64,000 bases of DNA, from positions 92,181 to 156,180 of the forward strand of contig JAEEGQ010000056.1 of assembly GCA_016280395.1 (NCBI GenBank), written 5' to 3'. The translations under genes were made by a program, and so were the position numbers. The stretch's first letter is position 1, and each line of letters opens with the position of its first letter. The stretch is from Lachnospiraceae bacterium (GTDB lineage Bacteria; Bacillota; Clostridia; Lachnospirales; Lachnospiraceae). Under the pieces are notes generated by a model that had not been told where the DNA came from, searched no databases, and worked only from the letters and a program-made list of their open reading frames with translations. Positions 52,666-62,216 of this stretch are shown here, one piece after another.

Positions 52666-55600
52666 GCTGTCTCCGTCTTTTTCCTGTCATCAAATATTTC
52701 CTGCCTGATCTTTGTCAGGAGCTCCTCACTCTGCTCAAACAGAAGTTCCGTAGGCGTTTTGGGCCTCTCCCTCGATATCCCCTGCACAGTCTGGAGCCTG
52801 TAAACAAATTTCAGGTTGCGTCCGTCCCTGAATTCTATGAAATCCTTGTACTTTTCACGGAATTTAAGGAGTTTATCGTAATCGAGCCTTGCTTTTTCAT
52901 AGAATGTAAGGGTTATCTTTCCGTTCTTGTAGGAAAGTGAGGTGATGTCAACATCATGGGCGTATGCCTTTATAAGCGCCACTTTGAGCAGGTTCTCCGC
53001 AACCTCAGGTATCTCGCCGAAGCGCTCCACAAGCTCGTCCTGCATATCCTTATATTCCTCGAAACACGAGATGAGCGCGATCCTCTTGTAAAGCCCGAGC
53101 TTCTGCTTTTCGCTGCCGATGTAGGACGAAGGAAGGGATGCGTCAATATCGAAGTCTATCTCGGTATTGATCTGAAGCGAATTGTCTCCTTCGTTCTTAA
53201 GCTCCTTTACCGCGGCATTTAAAAGCTTGCAGTAAAGGTCGTAGCCGACCGCCTCTATATGCCCGCTCTGCTCGGCCCCGAGCAGGTTTCCCGCCCCGCG
53301 GATCTCAAGGTCGCGCATGGCGATCTTAAAGCCCGACCCAAGCTCCGTGTATTCGCGGATGGTGGCAAGACGCTTTTCGGCGTCCTCCTTGAGCATCCTG
53401 TCGCGCTTGTACATGATGAAGGAATAAGCCGTCCTGTTTGACCTTCCGACGCGTCCGCGAAGCTGGTAGAGCTGTGAAAGTCCGAGCCTGTCGGCCTCAT
53501 CTATGATTATCGTGTTAACGTTTGAGATATCGAGGCCGGTCTCGATTATGGTAGTTGAGACAAGCACGTTGATATCGCCGTTCACAAAGCTGTACATGAT
53601 CTTTTCGAGCTGGTTTTCCGACATCCTGCCGTGGGCATACGCAACATTTGCATCCGGAACAAGCTCCTGAACGCGGGCCGCAACCTCGTCAAGTCCGGTC
53701 ACGCGGTTGTAAACATAATAAACCTGGCCTCCGCGCGCAAGCTCTCGAAGGATCGCCTCGCGTATCATCTCGTCGTTATGTTCCATTACAAACGTCTGGA
53801 TGGGCATACGGTCGACAGGAGGCTCGTCGAGCAGGCTCATATCGCGGATCCCTGCAAGGCTCATGTGGAGTGTCCTGGGGATAGGCGTTGCGGACAGCGT
53901 AAGGACATCAACATCATTGCGGATGGATTTGATGCGTTCTTTGTGGGAAACGCCGAAACGCTGCTCCTCGTCAACAACGAGCAGGCCCAGATCGTTGAAC
54001 ACCACATCCTTTGAAAGTATCCTGTGTGTGCCTATCACTATGTCAACGTTTCCGTCCTTCAGGCCCGCAAGTATCTTTTTCTGCTCCGCAGGCGTCCTGA
54101 AGCGGGAAAGTACCTCTACATTTACGGGATATCCTTTCATGCGCTGTACAAAGGTGTTATAGTGCTGCTGCGCAAGGATGGTCGTCGGTACGAGCACCGC
54201 CACCTGCTTTCCGCTGAGTGCAGCCTTAAAAGCCGCACGCAGCGCGATCTCGGTCTTTCCGTAGCCAACATCGCCGCAGATAAGCCGGTCCATGATCCTG
54301 CCGCTTTCCATATCTGCCTTGGTATCACGTATTGCGGCAAGCTGGTCCTCCGTTTCTTCAAACGGGAACAGTTCCTCAAATTCTCTCTGCCATTTGTCGT
54401 CTTTGTCGAAGCGGTAGCCTTCGCGATTGCTGCGGATGGCGTAAAGCTTTACAAGGTCTTCCGCAAGCTCCTTGACGGCGCCGCGCACTCTCGTCTTCGT
54501 ATTTGTCCATTCTTTGGAATGGAGCTTGTTGAGCTTCGGCTTCTTTGCGTCCGCGTCGGCATATTTCTGGATAACTTCAAGTGCCGTTGCGGGAAGGAAA
54601 AGCTCGCCTCCGTCACCGTATTCGATCTTTATGTAATCACGTCCGGTATCGTCGACGGTAAGCTGTTCTATACCTCTGTATATACCTATCCCGTGGCTTT
54701 CGTGGACAACATAGTCGCCGGGCTTTAAGTCCTCGACAGAAACAGCGTTAAGCCCGTTAAAGCCTGTCTTTTTCTTTGGCTTCTTCTTTACGGACTGTCC
54801 GAAAATATCGGATTCGGACACGATAAGGAATTTGATCAGCGGATAGACAAAGCCTCTGTGAACGCTGCCCTTTGCAACGACTATCTCGCCGGGTATCAGC
54901 TTTTTATCCGGATCGCTTGTGAAAACGGCAGGAAGATCGTATTCGCGTATATCCGCCGCAAGCCTGTCGGCACGGGTGGAGGATGCAGACAGCAGGACTA
55001 TCCTGTAGCCGTTCTGCTTCCATTTTTTAAGGTCTGATATAAGCAGCTCAAAGCTGTTGTTGTAGGAGTTAACCCCCTGTACCGTAAGGCTGAACCTGGA
55101 CTTCGGGGCGAAAACGCCGGTCTTCTGGTCCATTACGGAAAGGAGGACCGTTCTTGAGTTTGCTATGCGCCCGAATATCTCTCCGGCATCAAATACTGCA
55201 TTTGCCTGGTCCGCAAGGATATAGCCTTTTTCAAGGCGTCCCTGCATGCTGTTTGAAAACTCCGCCATAACGGTATCGCCTTTTTCAATAAGGCGTCCCG
55301 GTTCGTCAAGAAATATGACGGAACGGTCGTTCCTGAAATAATCGAAAAAGGAGACCGTCTCGCCGCAAAAGTAGGTAACGAAGCTTTCTATCCCCACAAA
55401 AGACCTGAAATTCTCAAGATTGTCCGCAAACTCCTCTATAGTATGCTTCAAGCGGGCCGATTCTTCGATCCGCCCGTTCTTTCTGTGGGAATCATACAGC
55501 TTTTTCATGTCATCCCGTATCTTTGCAAGCCCCGCTGCCACATCGGCATCGCTCAGGATAAACTCGGAGGCGGGATAAATGCCTACTTCCCCAACGCGCT

Positions 55601-56237
55601 CTATGGAACGCTGGCTTAACGCGTCAAAAGTGGAAACGGTGTCTATCTCATCATCCCAGAGGTCTATCCTGCAGGAATTTTCCTCTGTAAGCGGGTAGAT
55701 ATCGATAATGCTGCCTCGGACCGCAAACTGACCCGGTTCATCCACCTGCCCGACTCTTTCGTAACCGAGCTGGACAAGGTCGTCAAAGAGGCGCTCCGTA
55801 TCCACCTTCGCGCCTTCCTTCAGGTAAATGGTCTTCTCCGCTATCCGCGCCGCAGGCATGACACGCTCAAAGCCGGCTTCGACGGTCGTTACCACTGTTA
55901 TCGGCTTTCCCTCGAAGAGCCGCTTGATTATCTTCATGCGCTCGGCGGTTACGGCATTTCCGCGTATATCCCCGCTGTAAAAGATCATGTCTTTTGCGGG
56001 ATAATACAGCACTTCCCTGTCGTAGAGGCGCAGGTCGTCCACAAGCTCCGCGGCTTTCTGTTCGCTGAACGTAACAATAAGCCTTTGCGGGTAATTCTCC
56101 GCAAGGGCCATTGAAAAGTGACATTTCTGCGACTCCATGCAGCCGCTTATATATACGGGTGTCCTGCCCTTTTTCAGGGCCAAAGCCGCTCCTTCAAATT
56201 CGCTGTATTCTGTTAAGGGTGCGGTAAAAAAGTTCAA
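52662..56237 (-). CDS. mfd: Transcription-repair coupling factor
   Basis: A 1191-residue ATPase with TTG start at 56237; GGAGG lies about five bases before it. The UvrB-like N-terminal part contains the FSEQKAAELVDDLRLYD and PGQFAVRGSIIDIYP blocks. The RNA polymerase-interacting domain is at about 500-570 (PGDYVVHESHGIGIYRGI). The RecG-like translocase has Walker A ICGDVGYGKTEIA, VVDEEQRFGV, and motif VI GRVGRSNRTAYSF. The C-terminal TRCF domain is present. It removes stalled RNA polymerase at lesions and recruits UvrA. It starts 12 bases after pth. Confidence 0.96.
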   Translation of the reverse strand: MNFFTAPLTEYSEFEGAALALKKGRTPVYISGCMESQKCHFSMALAENYPQRLIVTFSEQKAAELVDDLRLYDREVLYYPAKDMIFYSGDIRGNAVTAERMKIIKRLFEGKPITVVTTVEAGFERVMPAARIAEKTIYLKEGAKVDTERLFDDLVQLGYERVGQVDEPGQFAVRGSIIDIYPLTEENSCRIDLWDDEIDTVSTFDALSQRSIERVGEVGIYPASEFILSDADVAAGLAKIRDDMKKLYDSHRKNGRIEESARLKHTIEEFADNLENFRSFVGIESFVTYFCGETVSFFDYFRNDRSVIFLDEPGRLIEKGDTVMAEFSNSMQGRLEKGYILADQANAVFDAGEIFGRIANSRTVLLSVMDQKTGVFAPKSRFSLTVQGVNSYNNSFELLISDLKKWKQNGYRIVLLSASSTRADRLAADIREYDLPAVFTSDPDKKLIPGEIVVAKGSVHRGFVYPLIKFLIVSESDIFGQSVKKKPKKKTGFNGLNAVSVEDLKPGDYVVHESHGIGIYRGIEQLTVDDTGRDYIKIEYGDGGELFLPATALEVIQKYADADAKKPKLNKLHSKEWTNTKTRVRGAVKELAEDLVKLYAIRSNREGYRFDKDDKWQREFEELFPFEETEDQLAAIRDTKADMESGRIMDRLICGDVGYGKTEIALRAAFKAALSGKQVAVLVPTTILAQQHYNTFVQRMKGYPVNVEVLSRFRTPAEQKKILAGLKDGNVDIVIGTHRILSKDVVFNDLGLLVVDEEQRFGVSHKERIKSIRNDVDVLTLSATPIPRTLHMSLAGIRDMSLLDEPPVDRMPIQTFVMEHNDEMIREAILRELARGGQVYYVYNRVTGLDEVAARVQELVPDANVAYAHGRMSENQLEKIMYSFVNGDINVLVSTTIIETGLDISNVNTIIIDEADRLGLSQLYQLRGRVGRSNRTAYSFIMYKRDRMLKEDAEKRLATIREYTELGSGFKIAMRDLEIRGAGNLLGAEQSGHIEAVGYDLYCKLLNAAVKELKNEGDNSLQINTEIDFDIDASLPSSYIGSEKQKLGLYKRIALISCFEEYKDMQDELVERFGEIPEVAENLLKVALIKAYAHDVDITSLSYKNGKITLTFYEKARLDYDKLLKFREKYKDFIEFRDGRNLKFVYRLQTVQGISRERPKTPTELLFEQSEELLTKIRQEIFDDRKKTETA

Positions 56238-56249
56238 GATTCCTCCGGG

Positions 56250-56825
56250 TCACAACAGTTCTTTTTTCCGGTTGAACCGCTCCATTGCGGCTGCGATCCC
56301 GGTATTCAGGATCACTTCGCATGCGGATACGGCATCATTCACTGCATCATTTATGACAGGCTTCTCTTCTTTTGAAAAACGTCCGAGCACATAGTCCGCA
56401 AGCTCGGTATTAATGGGCTTATCGCCCACGCCTATGCGGATGCGGGCAAAGTCTTCGGTATCGAGGCATCTTATGATGCTCTTTAGCCCGTTATGTCCTC
56501 CCGCGCTCCCGCTTCGCCTGATCCTAAGCTGTCCGACAGGAAGGTTTATGTCATCACAGATGACTATGATATTTTCCGTGGGAATGCGGTAGTAATCGGC
56601 GAGAACGCGGATGGATTCGCCGCTCAGGTTCATAAAGGTCTGCGGCTTCGCAAGGATGATCTTTTCGGAGCGAAGATAACCCTTTCCCGTTACGGCGCGC
56701 GCTTCCTTTTTTTCGACCGGAATGTTCCAGGCCTTTGAAAGCGCCGATATCACCTCAAATCCCACATTGTGCCTTGTCCCGTAATACTCCTGGGAGGGAT
56801 TCCCCAGTCCAGCTATCAGATGCAT
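56250..56825 (-). CDS. pth: Peptidyl-tRNA hydrolase
   Basis: A 191-residue enzyme from ATG 56825 (MHLIAGLGNPSQEYY), with AAAGGAG upstream; a frame 14 residues longer is not used. Catalytic His in GTRHNVGF, the KPQTFMNLSG block and the ICDDINLPVGQLRIRRSGSAGGHNGLKSII segment are intact. It recycles stalled peptidyl-tRNA. The pth-mfd order is common in Firmicutes. Confidence 0.96.
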   Translation of the reverse strand: MHLIAGLGNPSQEYYGTRHNVGFEVISALSKAWNIPVEKKEARAVTGKGYLRSEKIILAKPQTFMNLSGESIRVLADYYRIPTENIIVICDDINLPVGQLRIRRSGSAGGHNGLKSIIRCLDTEDFARIRIGVGDKPINTELADYVLGRFSKEEKPVINDAVNDAVSACEVILNTGIAAAMERFNRKKELL

Positions 56826-56856
56826 AAAGCTCCTTTCACCTTTAAAAAGCCCGTAT

Positions 56857-57948
56857 TTATTTGGCATATCTGTAGTATACGCCGTTTTGCAAGGTCATTC
56901 CCTTTGCAAAAAACAGCTCATCCACCGTCACAAGCTGGTAGCCCTGGCTTATAAGCTCAGGTACCACATACTGCATCGCCTCTACGGTAGACTGGATAAT
57001 GTCATGGCAAAGGACTATATATCCGTCCCTCACATCCTTCATTATCTGGGCTCTTGTCTTCTCTGTATTATATGTCTCCCAATCCCTTGAATCCACGCTC
57101 CAGCCGATCATCGGCACGCCCGCGATGCTGTCGACGGCTGCGTTGTGCTCGCCGTACGGCGGCCTTAGCAATATCACACCCCTTACGCCTAGAGCCCTGA
57201 GTTTCTTCTGATTGTCGTGGATCTCTTTCTTTGCCTGTTCAACGGTTATCCTGTTCAGATACTCATGGTTGAGCGTATGGTTGCCTATCTGGAAGCCTCT
57301 TCTGTACGCATCCCGTACGGTATCCGGATAATTGTCGATCTTGTATCCCACCGTAAAGAAGGTTGCCCTGCTCTCGTACGATTCGAACAGATCCATCAAT
57401 ACGGATGTGTATTGGGGAAACGGCCCGTCATCAAAGGTGATCGCCACCATGGGTCTGTTCTTGTATATTATGCGCCCGCCGGCGCCGATAAAGGTGTCTC
57501 CCATCGAGACCGGTGTAGGTGTCGGAAGCGCAGGATCGCCTGCCGGTGCTTCCGTCGGTGCGGGAGACGGTGTCTCTGTCGGTTTTTCGGTGGGTGCGGG
57601 TGTTGATGTCAATGTCGGTGCCGGTGTTCCGGTCGGTGTTGGTGTTGGTGCCGGTGTTGCTGTTGGTGTTGCTGTTGGTGTTGCTGTCGGTGTCACAGCC
57701 GGTGTTCCGGTGGGTGTTCCGGCAGGTTTTTCCGTTGGTGCCGGAGGCTTTGCAGAAGGTGTCGGTGTCCGGAACAAAGGGTTTGTCCCCGGTCCGGGTG
57801 TTGCCGTCACAGGCTTGACGGCACTCGTCGACGCTCTCAGATCCTTTATTCTGTCACTCCCGAGTATTACCGTCAATATGATAAAAAATACCGTTGCCCC
57901 CCACAGCATCCATATTCGTTTGTTCTTTTTCTTTGCTGCAGCGGCCAT
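56857..57948 (-). CDS. Membrane-anchored polysaccharide deacetylase
   Basis: A 363-residue protein with an N-terminal basic stretch and one helix (about 13-29). Residues 45-150 are a Thr-Pro-Ala-rich linker. The NodB domain (about 165-340) shows ITFDDGP (catalytic and metal Asp), the zinc histidines NHTLNH, RPPYG and the last motif IVLCHD. This should deacetylate N-acetylglucosamine in peptidoglycan or another surface polysaccharide, often giving lysozyme resistance. AAGGAG lies 10 bases before the ATG. Confidence 0.92.
   Translation of the reverse strand: MAAAAKKKNKRIWMLWGATVFFIILTVILGSDRIKDLRASTSAVKPVTATPGPGTNPLFRTPTPSAKPPAPTEKPAGTPTGTPAVTPTATPTATPTATPAPTPTPTGTPAPTLTSTPAPTEKPTETPSPAPTEAPAGDPALPTPTPVSMGDTFIGAGGRIIYKNRPMVAITFDDGPFPQYTSVLMDLFESYESRATFFTVGYKIDNYPDTVRDAYRRGFQIGNHTLNHEYLNRITVEQAKKEIHDNQKKLRALGVRGVILLRPPYGEHNAAVDSIAGVPMIGWSVDSRDWETYNTEKTRAQIMKDVRDGYIVLCHDIIQSTVEAMQYVVPELISQGYQLVTVDELFFAKGMTLQNGVYYRYAK
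57600..57730 (-). repeat. Thr-Pro-Ala coding repeat in the deacetylase linker
   Basis: Tandem 6-, 12- and 18-base units such as GGTGTTGCTGTTGGTGTT (as read on the + strand) encode repeated Ala-Thr-Pro-Thr. Near identity of neighbouring copies suggests recent expansion by slippage. Confidence 0.85.
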
Positions 57949-58020
57949 TGCCGTATTACTCCTTCGGTCCGGGATCCCCCGTCCCTAAAGGCCTTATTGC
58001 CTTTCTTAAATCGAACGAAC

Positions 58021-58044
58021 GTCCGGTGGGTTTCCCCACCGGAC
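58021..58044 (-). terminator. Perfect hairpin after glgD
   Basis: GTCCGGTGGG pairs exactly with CCCACCGGAC around TTTC. The T-run is weak, so termination may be partial and read into the deacetylase gene. Confidence 0.55.
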
Positions 58045-58051
58045 AATCGTG

Positions 58052-59179
58052 TCAAATACGATATCTTTCGCTTTTTTCCACGACAACCTTTGCGTGTCCG
58101 GGCTCGCCCATATAAGACGCCCCCGATGCAATGGTGCCCCTGCTCTCTACGATGCAGTTTTCAAGGTACACATTGTCGCCGATATAGCTGTCGTTTAAGA
58201 TTATACAGTTCCTGATGGTCGTGTTGTTCCCAACATAAACCTTCTTGAAGAGTACCGAATTCTCGACCGTCCCGTTAATGATACAGCCGCTTGCAAGCAG
58301 CGCGTTCTTCACATTCGCGCCGGGGTTGTATTTTGCGGGAGGAAGGTCGTCAACCTTTGAATGGATGTCCGGATACTTGTTGAAGAAGTAATCCCTGACC
58401 TCCGGATCCAGGAAGTCCATATTTGCATTGAAGTACGCATCTGCCGAGGAAATGCTCGTCCAGTAGCCTTCCATCTCGTAGCAGTACATCTTGCGCTCGT
58501 CCTTGTAACGGATAAGGATATCCGACACGAAATCAAAGCGTTCTTCCGAGGCAGCCTGCTCAATAAGCTCTATGAGCAGCCTTCTCCTTATTATGTAGAT
58601 GCCCGTGGAGATAAGATGCGAACACTTTGCACATTTTGTGGGCTTTTCCACAAAATCCGTGATCCTGTTCTCTTCATCCACCTCGAGCGTTCCGAATCTT
58701 GAAACGTCTATCCCCTTGTCAACGCGCTTGCCGACTATGGTGATATCCGCACCGCTGCTGACATGGTATTCAAGGACCTTGTTGTAGTCGAGCTTGTAGA
58801 TGCCGTCGCCGGAAGCAATGGCTACGTAAGGCTCATGGCACTTTCTTAAGAAATCAAGGTTCTGGGCGATAGAATCGGCGGTGCCTCTGTACCAGAAGCT
58901 GTTCTCAGCTGTGATCGTGGGTGTGAATACGAACAATCCGCCCTGTTTACGTCCGAAATCCCACCATTTTGACGAGCTTAAGTGCTCGTTCAGGGATCTC
59001 GAATTATACTGTGTAAGTACGGCAACGCGCTGTATGTGCGAGTTCGACATGGAGCTTAAGACAAAGTCTATGGCACGGTAAGCACCGCCTATAGGCATTG
59101 CGGCAACAGCCCGTTTTGCCGTGAGATTCTGCATTTTGTTGTTATTTCCGCCTGCAAGGACTATTCCGATCAGCTTCAA
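58052..59179 (-). CDS. glgD: GlgD-type subunit of glucose-1-phosphate adenylyltransferase
   Basis: A 375-residue protein with TTG start at 59179, overlapping the glgC stop by four bases; AGGTGA lies upstream. It has the nucleotidyltransferase fold, but the phosphate-binding loop is degenerate: [13 protein letters not shown] instead of a GGxGxRL pattern. It ends with a left-handed beta-helix. GlgD partners in Firmicutes are considered regulatory and weakly active or inactive. It would form a mixed complex with GlgC for ADP-glucose and glycogen synthesis. Confidence 0.92.
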   Translation of the reverse strand: MKLIGIVLAGGNNNKMQNLTAKRAVAAMPIGGAYRAIDFVLSSMSNSHIQRVAVLTQYNSRSLNEHLSSSKWWDFGRKQGGLFVFTPTITAENSFWYRGTADSIAQNLDFLRKCHEPYVAIASGDGIYKLDYNKVLEYHVSSGADITIVGKRVDKGIDVSRFGTLEVDEENRITDFVEKPTKCAKCSHLISTGIYIIRRRLLIELIEQAASEERFDFVSDILIRYKDERKMYCYEMEGYWTSISSADAYFNANMDFLDPEVRDYFFNKYPDIHSKVDDLPPAKYNPGANVKNALLASGCIINGTVENSVLFKKVYVGNNTTIRNCIILNDSYIGDNVYLENCIVESRGTIASGASYMGEPGHAKVVVEKSERYRI

Positions 59180-60450
59180 TCCTGGTCACCTACCTTTATC
59201 AGACATTTTCCGCTTTGAAGCGTGTTGTTCTCGTAATCCGATGCCTCGGTGATACCGCTGATGGCAGTATTCTTGCCGATCATCACGTTATCGGGCACTA
59301 CCGAATCTTCGGCAAGGACCGTAAGACCGTTGTTGTAGATATGCGGCCATTTCTCGTTCTCGCGCTCTTCCCCGATGCCCATCGCACAGTTGCTGCCAAG
59401 TCTCGAGTTCTCCGCAAGTATTCCCTTGTAGACTCTCGAATTGTTCCCGACAATGCTGTCTTTCATGATAATGGAGTCGTAGACCTCGGCCCCTTCTTTG
59501 ATTATTACACCCGGACCGATAACGGAATTCTTGGCGACGCCGTATATTTCAGCGCCTTCGCCTATGATACAGCGTTCAATATATGCATTCTTTCCGATGT
59601 ACTGCGGACGGATGACATCGGCGCTCGTGTAGATGCGCCAGAACTCTTCGTAAAGGTTGAAAACGGGCACAAGATCGATAAGCTCCATGTTTGCTTCCCA
59701 GTAGGAGTGGAGCGTCCCGACATCCTTCCAGTAGCCCGTAAATTCGTATGCATAGATACCCATGCCGTTGTTGTGGCAATACGGGATGACATGCTTTCCG
59801 AAATCGCAGCCCGGCTGGTTCTTAAGCTCTATGAGCGCGTCATGGAGCACCTTCCAGTTGAATATGTAGATGCCCATCGAAGCAAGATTGCTCCTCGGAT
59901 TGGCGGGTTTCTCCTCAAACTCGCTGATCCTGCCCTCATCATCTGTTATAACAACACCGAAGCGGCTTGCTTCTTCCATTGGCACGGGGATACAGGAAAT
60001 AGTGACATCCGCGTTCCTTGCCTTATGGAAATCGAGCATCGCTTCATAATCCATCTTGTAGATATGGTCTCCGCCGAGTATCAGGACATAATCCGGATTG
60101 TAACGCTCCATGTACCTTAAGTTCTGATAGATGGCATTGGCCGTGCCCGAATACCACTGGGCATTTGTACTCCCCTCGTAAGGCGGGAGTATCGACACGC
60201 CTCCGATGTTCTTGTCAAGATCCCACGGAATACCTATTCCTATGTGCGTGTTCAGCCTGAGCGGCTGGTACTGCGTCAGTACCCCGACGGTATCAATACC
60301 GGAGTTAATACAGTTACTCAGGGCAAAGTCGATGATACGGTACTTTGCGCCAAAGCCTACGGCAGGTTTTGCAACTGTGGATGTCAAGAATCCGAGCCTT
60401 GAGCCTTGTCCTCCCGCAAGAAGCATGGCAATCATCTCTTTTTTAATCAT
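59176..60450 (-). CDS. glgC: Glucose-1-phosphate adenylyltransferase (catalytic subunit)
   Basis: A 424-residue enzyme forming ADP-glucose from ATP and glucose 1-phosphate, the first step of glycogen synthesis. The intact loop [13 protein letters not shown], the [15 protein letters not shown] block, [10 protein letters not shown] and [10 protein letters not shown] are present, followed by a beta-helix domain. It is expressed from its own promoter at 60518-60546, and glgD follows in a four-base overlap. Glycogen synthase and branching genes are not in the window. Confidence 0.95.
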   Translation of the reverse strand: MIKKEMIAMLLAGGQGSRLGFLTSTVAKPAVGFGAKYRIIDFALSNCINSGIDTVGVLTQYQPLRLNTHIGIGIPWDLDKNIGGVSILPPYEGSTNAQWYSGTANAIYQNLRYMERYNPDYVLILGGDHIYKMDYEAMLDFHKARNADVTISCIPVPMEEASRFGVVITDDEGRISEFEEKPANPRSNLASMGIYIFNWKVLHDALIELKNQPGCDFGKHVIPYCHNNGMGIYAYEFTGYWKDVGTLHSYWEANMELIDLVPVFNLYEEFWRIYTSADVIRPQYIGKNAYIERCIIGEGAEIYGVAKNSVIGPGVIIKEGAEVYDSIIMKDSIVGNNSRVYKGILAENSRLGSNCAMGIGEERENEKWPHIYNNGLTVLAEDSVVPDNVMIGKNTAISGITEASDYENNTLQSGKCLIKVGDQD

Positions 60451-60517
60451 GATCTTTAACCTCTTACCCTTTACAATGCTTTATAGTATTACCTGTATTG
60501 CACAAATTCCTGTCGGT

Positions 60518-60546
60518 ATTTTATCACACTTTTGGAAAAAAGTAAA
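60518..60546 (-). promoter_or_regulatory. Promoter of glgCD
   Basis: On the minus strand: TTTACT (60541-60546), 17 bases, TAAAAT (60518-60523). It is divergent from the murC promoter only about 20 bases away. Confidence 0.7.
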
Positions 60547-60565
60547 ATTGAAATGAGGATTTTCA

Positions 60566-60594
60566 TTGTTTTTTTTGCCGTTTGGTGCTATATT
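60566..60594 (+). promoter_or_regulatory. Promoter of murC
   Basis: TTGTTT (60566-60571), 17 bases, TATATT (60589-60594), about 50 bases before the chosen murC start. Confidence 0.6.
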
Positions 60595-60645
60595 TGTGGA
60601 GCAACAAAAACAAGGGCCGGTTCAGACGGCCGAGAGGTCAGTAAC

Positions 60646-62040
60646 ATGCACGATTTCGACATCAACAAGCCCATAAGGGTTCATTTCATAGGGATAGGCG
60701 GCGTCAGTATGAGCGCCCTTGCGGAGCTTCTTGCTTCAAGAGGCTTTACGGTCTCCGGCTCCGACAGAAACGCCTCTGACACCACGAAACATCTTGAAAG
60801 CCTCGGTATCACCGTATATCTTGGCAACAACGCTTCAAACATAAAAGGCGACGAGCAGCTTGTCGTTTATACCGCTGCCGTACATCCCGACAACGAAGAG
60901 CTGAAAGCCGCAGCGGATGCCGGCATCACCGCGATCCCGCGCGCAGAGCTCCTCGGCAGGATAATGGCAGGCTACGATGATGCGGTAAACATTGCCGGAA
61001 CACACGGAAAAACGACCGTAACTTCAATGCTCGCAGGCATAGAGCTTGCTGCGGGGTTTGACCCCACCGTCCTTGTCGGCGGCGATTTCCCGGGCATCGG
61101 CGGCAACTTAAGGATCGGAAAAACAGGCCATTTCGTTGCTGAAGCCTGCGAATATACAAACAGCTTTTTAAGCTTTAATCCCGTTCATGAGATCATTATG
61201 AACATCGAAGAGGATCACCTCGACTTCTTTAAAGATATAAACGATATAAGGAATTCCTTCCGCAAATTTGCCGAGCTCATCCCCGAAGGCGGGATACTGC
61301 TCATAAACAAGGCAATTCCGGAGGTTTCAGAGCTTACGGACGGCCTGAAGGCAAAGGTCATTACCTTTGGTCTTGAAGACGAGTGCGAAGCTCCGGATTA
61401 CACTGCAAGAAACATCAGCTATGACGGGCTCGGACGCGCTTCCTTTACCCTGTTTGACGCAAAGAACAGCCGCAAGGTTACGGATATCTGCCTTTCCGTC
61501 TGCGGAAGGCACAATCTTCTTGACGCGCTCGCAGCGGCTTCAATGGCGGATGCCCTCGGCGCGGCTCCGGCTGCCATCGCCTCCGCTCTTTCCGGTTTCA
61601 CGGGCGCAAAACGCCGCTTCGAATACAAGGGGACCTATATGAATGTCCCGGTCTTCGACGATTATTCACACCATCCTTCGGAGATAGAAGCAGCCTTAAA
61701 TACCGCTAAGAAATACGGGACCCACAGAGTAGTCGTGGTGTTCCAGCCCCACACCTATACAAGGACAAGGGCTCTCCTTCCCGACTTTGCAAAAGCCCTG
61801 TCCCTTGCGGACAGCATCGTGCTCGCCCCGATATATGCGGCGCGGGAGAAGGATCCCGGTGACATTTCGTCGGACAGCATTGCCGCGCTTCTTACAGGAT
61901 CCGGAAAAGAGGTTTACTCCTTTAAGACCTTTGATGAAATAAAAGACCATCTTTCAAAAAATACTTTTCCCAATGACCTGTTGATAACTATGGGTGCGGG
62001 AAATATAGTAGATTTAAGCAATTCCCTTGTTCAGGGTTAA
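60646..62040 (+). CDS. murC: UDP-N-acetylmuramate-L-alanine ligase
   Basis: A 464-residue enzyme from ATG 60646 (MHDFDINKPIRVHFIGIGG); the longer frame starts inside the promoter region and is rejected. It has the Mur ligase layout: N-terminal Rossmann GIGGVSMSALAE, ATP-binding GTHGKTTVTSML, the central EACEYTNSFL and NIEEDHLDFF blocks, and C-terminal DDYSHHPSEI. It adds L-Ala to UDP-MurNAc in the cytoplasm. Confidence 0.96.
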   Translation: MHDFDINKPIRVHFIGIGGVSMSALAELLASRGFTVSGSDRNASDTTKHLESLGITVYLGNNASNIKGDEQLVVYTAAVHPDNEELKAAADAGITAIPRAELLGRIMAGYDDAVNIAGTHGKTTVTSMLAGIELAAGFDPTVLVGGDFPGIGGNLRIGKTGHFVAEACEYTNSFLSFNPVHEIIMNIEEDHLDFFKDINDIRNSFRKFAELIPEGGILLINKAIPEVSELTDGLKAKVITFGLEDECEAPDYTARNISYDGLGRASFTLFDAKNSRKVTDICLSVCGRHNLLDALAAASMADALGAAPAAIASALSGFTGAKRRFEYKGTYMNVPVFDDYSHHPSEIEAALNTAKKYGTHRVVVVFQPHTYTRTRALLPDFAKALSLADSIVLAPIYAAREKDPGDISSDSIAALLTGSGKEVYSFKTFDEIKDHLSKNTFPNDLLITMGAGNIVDLSNSLVQG

Positions 62041-62041
62041 G

Positions 62042-62146
62042 TTATTCACGTTATCCACAAATCTATTCGCAAACCGTAGACAAGGCCGAACACCCTATAT
62101 TAACATGCTTCCGAGGATTTCATCCACATTATCCACATTATCCACA
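62042..62146 (+). promoter_or_regulatory. Two arrays of abutting DnaA boxes
   Basis: Five 9-mers in the same orientation match the DnaA-box consensus TTATNCACA. TTATTCACG (62042-62050) and TTATCCACA (62051-62059) abut; TCATCCACA (62120-62128), TTATCCACA (62129-62137) and TTATCCACA (62138-62146) abut as a second block. Three are perfect and two have one mismatch. The arrays lie 38-140 bases upstream of the dnaD -35 box. This is nearly all of the 62041-62182 gene-free stretch; I see no AT-rich unwinding element. Confidence 0.85.
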
Positions 62147-62182
62147 GATAAACACTTATCGGCAATTGGGACATATGGACAT

Positions 62183-62210
62183 TTGAAAATTTCCGCAGAC
62201 ATGTTATAAT
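62183..62210 (+). promoter_or_regulatory. Promoter of the dnaD-dnaI genes
   Basis: TTGAAA (62183-62188), 16 bases, perfect TATAAT (62205-62210) with an extended TG. It follows the DnaA boxes directly. Confidence 0.85.
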
Positions 62211-62216
62211 TCGATT

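Noticed and set aside
57600..57730. CRISPR-like repeat array
   Set aside because: Units are 6-18 bases without unique spacers and lie in frame within a Thr-Pro linker of a real gene.
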